Part shown: piece by piece, positions 59,601-64,000 of the stretch
Layout: each line of letters begins with the position of its first letter
Numbering within the stretch: position 1 is the stretch's first letter
Assembly (NCBI RefSeq): GCF_019925205.1
Contig: NC_083567.1
Location: forward strand, 18,352,001-18,416,000
Direction of reading: 5' to 3'
DNA from: Metopolophium dirhodum
Taxonomy: Eukaryota > Arthropoda > Insecta > Hemiptera > Aphididae
Length of the DNA stretch: 64,000 nucleotides
Made by a program: the position numbers and the translations under genes
The notes under the pieces: generated by a model
What the model saw: the letters and a program-made list of their open reading frames with translations, nothing else
Database searches by the model: none
What the model was told of the DNA's origin: nothing

Positions 59601-60477
59601 TTAATTAAGAGTTAATACAATTAAACTCAAACTAATATTTTATTATAACTATTCACTCACTAGACACTAGAATATTATTTTATAAACGATGTCGTAAATA
59701 ATAAGGTATCTAGTCAACTGTTGAACTGTTACTATTATCTATTTACTAGAACTTTTGGGTTGTGCGAGGTCCGACGACAATAATTCGGCGTATACTGATT
59801 ACTGGGAGATGCGGGTAGTTAACAAAATCAGTTCTTAACGACTAGAACTAATAAGACGTTATGGTAATACCTACGGTATTCGTAAATCGTATTAATATAA
59901 TATGTATAATATTCAAACTATATGTCTATATAGTATATAGTATTAATTGGAAATGGTGACTGCAGTCTGGTAAGGTATGAACATCGAGGTATATCAGTTT
60001 TAAATTCGTACCTCTAGCCATATAGGCATATAAGCATATAGCCATATAGGTTGATAGCCGATAGCCAATAGGTGGTTTATTCATAAGTTGTAAATCATAA
60101 TTCGTTTTAATTAAATTTTATTTTTAAGCCAAACTCTTTTCTTTCTGATAATGAATGTAATAGCATTCATTCCTGGAATGTTAAATAATATTGTTAACTA
60201 TTATCAGAATCCAAAGTAAATAAAATTGATTTTTAATTTTTCTGGAATATCTTATTAGCTTATTTTTGTACTAGGTACATTCAAAACTATTATTTTAATA
60301 AGTAACGTGAAAAATAACGCATTAGTGCGTTACTTCATAGAAATTACTTTAAAAAAGTAATAGCGTTACAATTGCGTTACTGTAAGTAAAATGTAATGAA
60401 ATTACTGCTGCGTTACTGAAAAAGTAATTACGTTACAGTAATTTGTAATTTGCGTTACGTTACTATACCCAACACTG
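56616..60477 (-). mobile_element. hAT element, 3.9 kb, nearly complete
   Basis: The ends CAGTGTTGGGTAAATTAC (left) and CAGTGTTGGGTATAGTAAC (from the right) are inverted repeats. Exact 8-bp direct repeats CCTACCTA flank it (56608-56615 and 60478-60485). The subterminal regions (56640-56790 and 60300-60470) are crowded with GTAACG, GTTACTTT and related words, candidate transposase binding sites. A six-exon transposase gene occupies 57163-59596 on the minus strand. It is the best preserved DNA transposon in the window. Confidence 0.92.
57163..59596 (-). pseudogene. hAT transposase gene, six exons, one stop, N-terminal gap
   Basis: Exons with GT-AG borders: 59399-59596, 59055-59122, 58629-58835, about 57932-58445, 57535-57853, 57163-57473. 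Exon 1 encodes a BED-type finger (FVKCKLCIKSKTYSTAIRSS, then NLKKHI). Exon 2 has the first catalytic acid in CATADFWSVYKK, exon 3 the second in VVTDNGSNFIKAF. Exon 4 carries C.SHTLNL and TTRWNSTYNAV, exon 5 EPLSRALDILQGD, and exon 6 the third acid and dimerisation motif in PLPSSASVERLFSVAGD. Faults: a TAA at 58397-58399 in exon 4, a donor after DYCK in exon 4 that lacks GT, and a missing stretch of tens of residues between BED finger and exon 2. All three catalytic acids are present, so decay is recent. Confidence 0.88.
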
Positions 60478-60489
60478 CCTACCTATAGT

Positions 60490-61431
60490 ATATCGTGTGA
60501 TACACATTTTTTGGTAACAAAAAATGTTTTGATATTAGAATAATTATAGGTAGGTATTAGTATGTATTAATATGATTACTGGTATGTAAGATTTAAAGTA
60601 GATGTATTATCAGTTTCAATCATTTGTATTTTTTTTTTAAATCCAAGCAATACCTATTTTACTATTAAATATCTGTCCCTCAATAATTACGTAATTACCT
60701 ATAAGAAATCTATTTATTTTATAATAATATTTTACATTTAAAATTTAAGTTATATAAACTTATTTAAAATATTGGGTGGTTGTGGTGCAATTTTTGAAGT
60801 ATATTTATTTCCACGACAGAATTCAAGGGAATGAGTATGGTAAAACAGCACCAACTTATTACCGAAGTATATACCTAAGTACCTAACTATTATTGATATA
60901 CATTATAAACCAAGCATGTATACAGAAAATAATTCTAAGAGGGAAGCGTGTGTTTATAACTAAATTAAATTTCAAATTAACCATAAAAAGCCTTGTTAAA
61001 AAAAAAAAAAAAAATGTTTTTGAAATATTTCGAAGGATTGAACCCTTCTTTATCTATTCTGTTTATGGGCCTGTTATTAATTATAATTTATAATCATATA
61101 GAAACCTATACTTTTCCAAATATTTAAATTAATTATAGTAACAATTTTTTGTTTATTGATAACCTCCTTAGATGACATTTAAAATATATTTAATTTTTTT
61201 TGGTATGGGAACCTCCATTTTTTTACTAAAAACTCTTGTTTTCTATACCAAAAGAAAATTATTAACCAATTGAAAAGTTTGTAATATTATAGTATTTAAT
61301 ATATTCAATATTGTGTCACATCAATATACTTACATATTTAATTCTTATATATTTTGAACTTTATACATTTAATGCAACAATTTACAATAGGTGTTAATTA
61401 AAAAAAGTAATTTTTATATTATTTGTTTCAG
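60490..61431. other. AT-rich sequence, nothing recognised
   Basis: No gene is supported. There is a 16-bp A run near 60998-61013, and the frame at 60893-61093 passes through it. Confidence 0.45.
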
Positions 61432-61818
61432 GTTTTAAAAGATGAAATTAAGTCAATTCATGGAAGACAGCAAGGGCGGCGGACTCCGGTCGGCCCGTCA
61501 AAAGGAAGAACGAACCAGCACTGGTATCCAGAGCGGCGGAATCGTGTCGGCTCGGGAAAACATCAGACACCCACACACAACCTGTAATTTAATAAATTTG
61601 TTGTCATGTTTAAAGAGGGGGGTAAGTCGGGGTATTGTCCCGTCTACCCCCCTCATGTATGTATAAAATGTTGTTATCAATAAACGATGGCGGCGTCGCG
61701 GAAGCAATGCGAAAGCTGTCCCCGCGACGCCGTCGGTTCAAACAGAAAAAAAAAAAAAAAAAAAGTCAATTCATGGAATACGAATACATACAGAAATACC
61801 TGTTGAAAATAACAAATA
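61432..61818 (+). pseudogene. Possible terminal exon split by a retroposed sequence
   Basis: With the 297-bp insertion removed, an open stretch follows an acceptor-like TTTGTTTCAG (ending 61431): it reads VLKDEIKSIHGIRIHTEIPV and four more residues to a TAG at 61816-61818. It is short (25 codons) and I do not recognise the family, so it may be chance. It is noted because the acceptor, frame and stop all agree across the insertion point. Confidence 0.25.
61466..61762 (+). mobile_element. Poly(A)-tailed retroposed sequence with 16-bp duplication
   Basis: A GC-rich insert ends in a run of about 19 A (61746-61764) and is flanked by exact 16-bp direct repeats AAGTCAATTCATGGAA (61450-61465 and 61763-61778). 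That is the signature of LINE-mediated insertion of an RNA. The insert contains AAAGAGGGGGG (a polypurine-tract-like word, 61610-61619), TATAAAAT (61662) and AATAAA (61679), in the order PPT, TATA box, poly(A) signal of an LTR element's 3' end. It may be a retroposed LTR-element transcript rather than a SINE. Confidence 0.75.
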
Positions 61819-61819
61819 G

Positions 61820-63180
61820 AATTAATTATGTATAATAAAAAGAAAATAGTTATTGTAAAATAGAAAATGACTTTTCTGTTGTATACATTTTTTTCATTAT
61901 GAATAATATGCTTCATATGCGAGGGGCCGAGGGCCATTGGCTATTTAATGTTCATTAATTTTATACCATTATTATAATAGCATCTATACTCTGTCTCAAA
62001 AGAGAACAATCTCGCTTTGTGCTTTGTGAATGATGTGATTGGCGAGTTCAGAACCACTTTAACACTAAGTTGTTGGTAGGAGAAGCAAAGTACTGACTAA
62101 AATTTGTAAACATTTTTGTAATTTAGAATATATTAATATATTTTATAAGTGTACACAATGACATTTTCAAATGTAATTTTTTTGACAAAAATTAATTTAA
62201 CCCACTTTAGTAGATATTTACTAAAGCCTAATACGGAAATGAATTACTTTAATCACAATAATACCATAAAATATACATACTTAGTAATATTATAGGCTGA
62301 CAGACTGACTTCACTCAAAATCGTTTTTCGTATACAATGATTATATCATTGAATTCAAATTTTACACCATCGATTACATTGACCCATTTAGGCCACTTGT
62401 AACCAACTGTACAGCAGAGTGACGTCCACTTACCTGCTTTTTTATTATTTGTGTGTCATCGCCTTTTGGGGTAGTGAAAATGCTTTGATATTTTACATCA
62501 GCATCTTTTCTGATACCTACTTGGTAGGAACAGTTGTTACTTTGTGGGGTCAAAAGTATAATTAAACTATAAAGTATTACTATTTTTTAAAATACCATTG
62601 CGCAAAATAAAATTTATTATACACGTAAAAGTCCCAAGTTAGTTATGGTTATCTTTTGATTATTATACGTTCACCTGACCAAAAATACCTATTATTATTA
62701 TAATATTTTATTGATATATTTGATGCGTGACAAAAACATTGCTATAGTAGTTAATACTTTGCATTGGTCCTCACAGGGGCATGTTCAGTGGAGCCCATTA
62801 TTCTGTTGAAATAAATAAATATACAAATACACTCTAATACGTAAAAAAGAAACAATATTTTGTTTTAGAATAGACAATTTTATTGTGTATTAAGTTATTA
62901 ACAAACAAATGTAATTTTTGAATAAACTTTTTAAAGTCTGAAGTACAATCAAAAGTGTCAATGGATTGACGGCTCAAAATGGCCTAATTTTGAAAAATTT
63001 TAAGTATAGAATATACAAATTTTAACAATATACAAATGGCTTAAAGTGGCCTTTTTTTTTTTAGATTTTTATCATTTTTTTTATCATTTTTCATCATTTT
63101 TGTAACATAATAAATAAATGGCACAAATTGGCCTAATTGGGGGGGGGGGGGAAACCAGACAAGACACAATAAGCAGGGGG
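61820..63180. other. AT-rich sequence with a dispersed repeat
   Basis: No gene is supported. It contains the second copy of the dispersed repeat (62180-62450) and a 13-G run near 63139-63151. Confidence 0.5.
62180..62450 (+). repeat. Dispersed repeat, copy 2
   Basis: Same orientation and order of landmarks as 330-575, including TATAGGCTGAC, ATCGTTTTTCGTATACAATG and CACTTGTAACCAACTGTACA. The two copies differ by substitutions and small gaps. Confidence 0.6.
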
Positions 63181-63189
63181 AGTGGTACA

Positions 63190-64000
63190 TGATGGCGAGG
63201 TGCTTAAAGCAATTATAAGGCTACTTGGCTACTAACCTCTATACGTTATCGCGGCACATCCCGCAAGCGGACGAGTGCAATGGCCAGCGCGTTTGCTCGC
63301 GGGTGACGACCATCATGACGGCGGGTGAGGTCCCGACCGCGACGGCCACGGGAGCAATGAGACGATTTGACGGCGAGCGGCTAGTGCGCGATGTTGTGCG
63401 CATCGACAATGTGCAGGTGCTGAAGACGACTGATGCGTGACGACGGCGACGGTGACCTAAAACACTGAGCGAGCAAAGGCTGTTGGTGCTACGGAACCGT
63501 TGGCAACCGGAGACGTGACTCGACCGATTGCCACTGGGCAAAAATGGGAGAGGGTCGTCGGACCGCGCTGCAAAGGTCCTGATCCTCTCCACGTGATTTT
63601 TGCCCTGACTCGACCGAGTCACCATCCGGTGGCCGTCCTGGAGTCGCGCATCGCCGTACCCTGAAACGTTATCCGTTTCCTCGAGTCCGGCGATGCTGCG
63701 TCCTTGTTACTAGCTCAGCTGTATCGCTCACCCGTTTGGTTTGCAGTCTCCGCCGCCGCCGCCTTTGCGAGTCGTCTTCGTGCGCTCTGCCATCGTCGTG
63801 GTACCGTCGGGGTGGTATCGTTGCCCGCACCGGTACAGCTAGCCACCGCCGTCGTCATCGTCCACCGCTCCTGGTGTGACCGAAGCAGCCGAGTCCGCGC
63901 CGAGTCGTCTTAATGGTCTCGCGTGTCGGCAACCGCGAGCGCGCGACGATGGCAACTGCGATCTCGTCTTTCTGCGGGTGGCCGGAAAACGTATAGGGTG
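63190..64000. other. GC- and CpG-rich window end, unassigned
   Basis: From about 63230 to the window end the sequence is strongly GC- and CpG-rich. Several overlapping open frames (63225-63440, 63239-63625, 63704-63913) show biased Arg/Ser/Val/Ala content and no recognisable domain. A hairpin pairs GGGCAAAAATGGGAGAGG (63537-63554) with CCTCTCCACGTGATTTTTGCCC (63584-63605). The block may be a promoter-type CpG island, a 5' exon, or the start of a mobile element continuing past 64000. Confidence 0.4.

Noticed and set aside
63225..63913. Open frames in the GC-rich window end
   Set aside because: Same reason: biased Arg/Ser/Val composition, both strands open, no recognisable domain.

Overview
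The window is AT-rich (apart from a few GC-rich islands), has no long host-type gene, no rRNA, no convincing tRNA gene, no CRISPR and no bacterial-style operon. Small spliced exons with GT-AG borders, (TTAGG)n telomere-type repeats, and a mix of hAT, Helitron, BEL/Pao, LINE, FLYWCH/MULE and DUF4806 sequences point to an insect genome; the style (very AT-rich, many hAT elements, DUF4806 and FLYWCH proteins) fits an aphid. I infer aphid from family content only.

Layout. 1-5.3 kb: dispersed repeats, a degenerate element built on a repeated TTCGACC motif, a decayed jockey-like LINE fragment and a small hAT MITE. 5.3-8.9 kb: an old tandem duplication; one copy received a TTAA-flanked MITE, the other a 2.1-kb hAT element with a two-exon transposase remnant. 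9-13 kb: a foldback and a tandem repeat. 13.3-18.5 kb: two hAT insertions with exact 8-bp target duplications, the second 3.9 kb long and filled with nested repeats rather than a transposase. 18.5-20.7 kb: a broken LINE (gag, endonuclease, RT, RNase H) on the minus strand. 21-29 kb: a BEL/Pao gag remnant on the plus strand, five direct copies of one repeat, an inverted repeat, a GC-rich island and a hAT scrap. 30-36.5 kb: hAT MITEs and a plus-strand hAT remnant with a duplicated mini-exon. 39.4-46.3 kb: a FLYWCH/MULE-type gene split by a 6.4-kb element with CCCTAACA terminal inverted repeats that carries an 11-exon DUF4806 gene plus a transposase scrap. 46.9-50.1 kb: a 30-bp palindromic micro-insertion, a hAT MITE and a non-autonomous Helitron. 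50.5-56.5 kb: a BEL/Pao LTR retrotransposon with target duplications, stops and a truncated 5' LTR. 56.6-60.5 kb: an almost complete hAT element with a six-exon transposase gene. 61.4-61.8 kb: a poly(A)-tailed retroposed sequence inside a possible exon. The last 0.8 kb is GC-rich and unassigned.

Almost everything recognisable is a mobile element or its debris, layered by insertion. No genes here clearly work together as a host pathway. The most unusual object is the DUF4806 gene inside a TIR-bounded element (39.7-46.2 kb); the cleanest structural curiosity is the 30-bp palindrome between 8-bp duplications at 46,963-46,992. All coordinates come from reading by eye; family assignments are by remembered motifs, not by searches.
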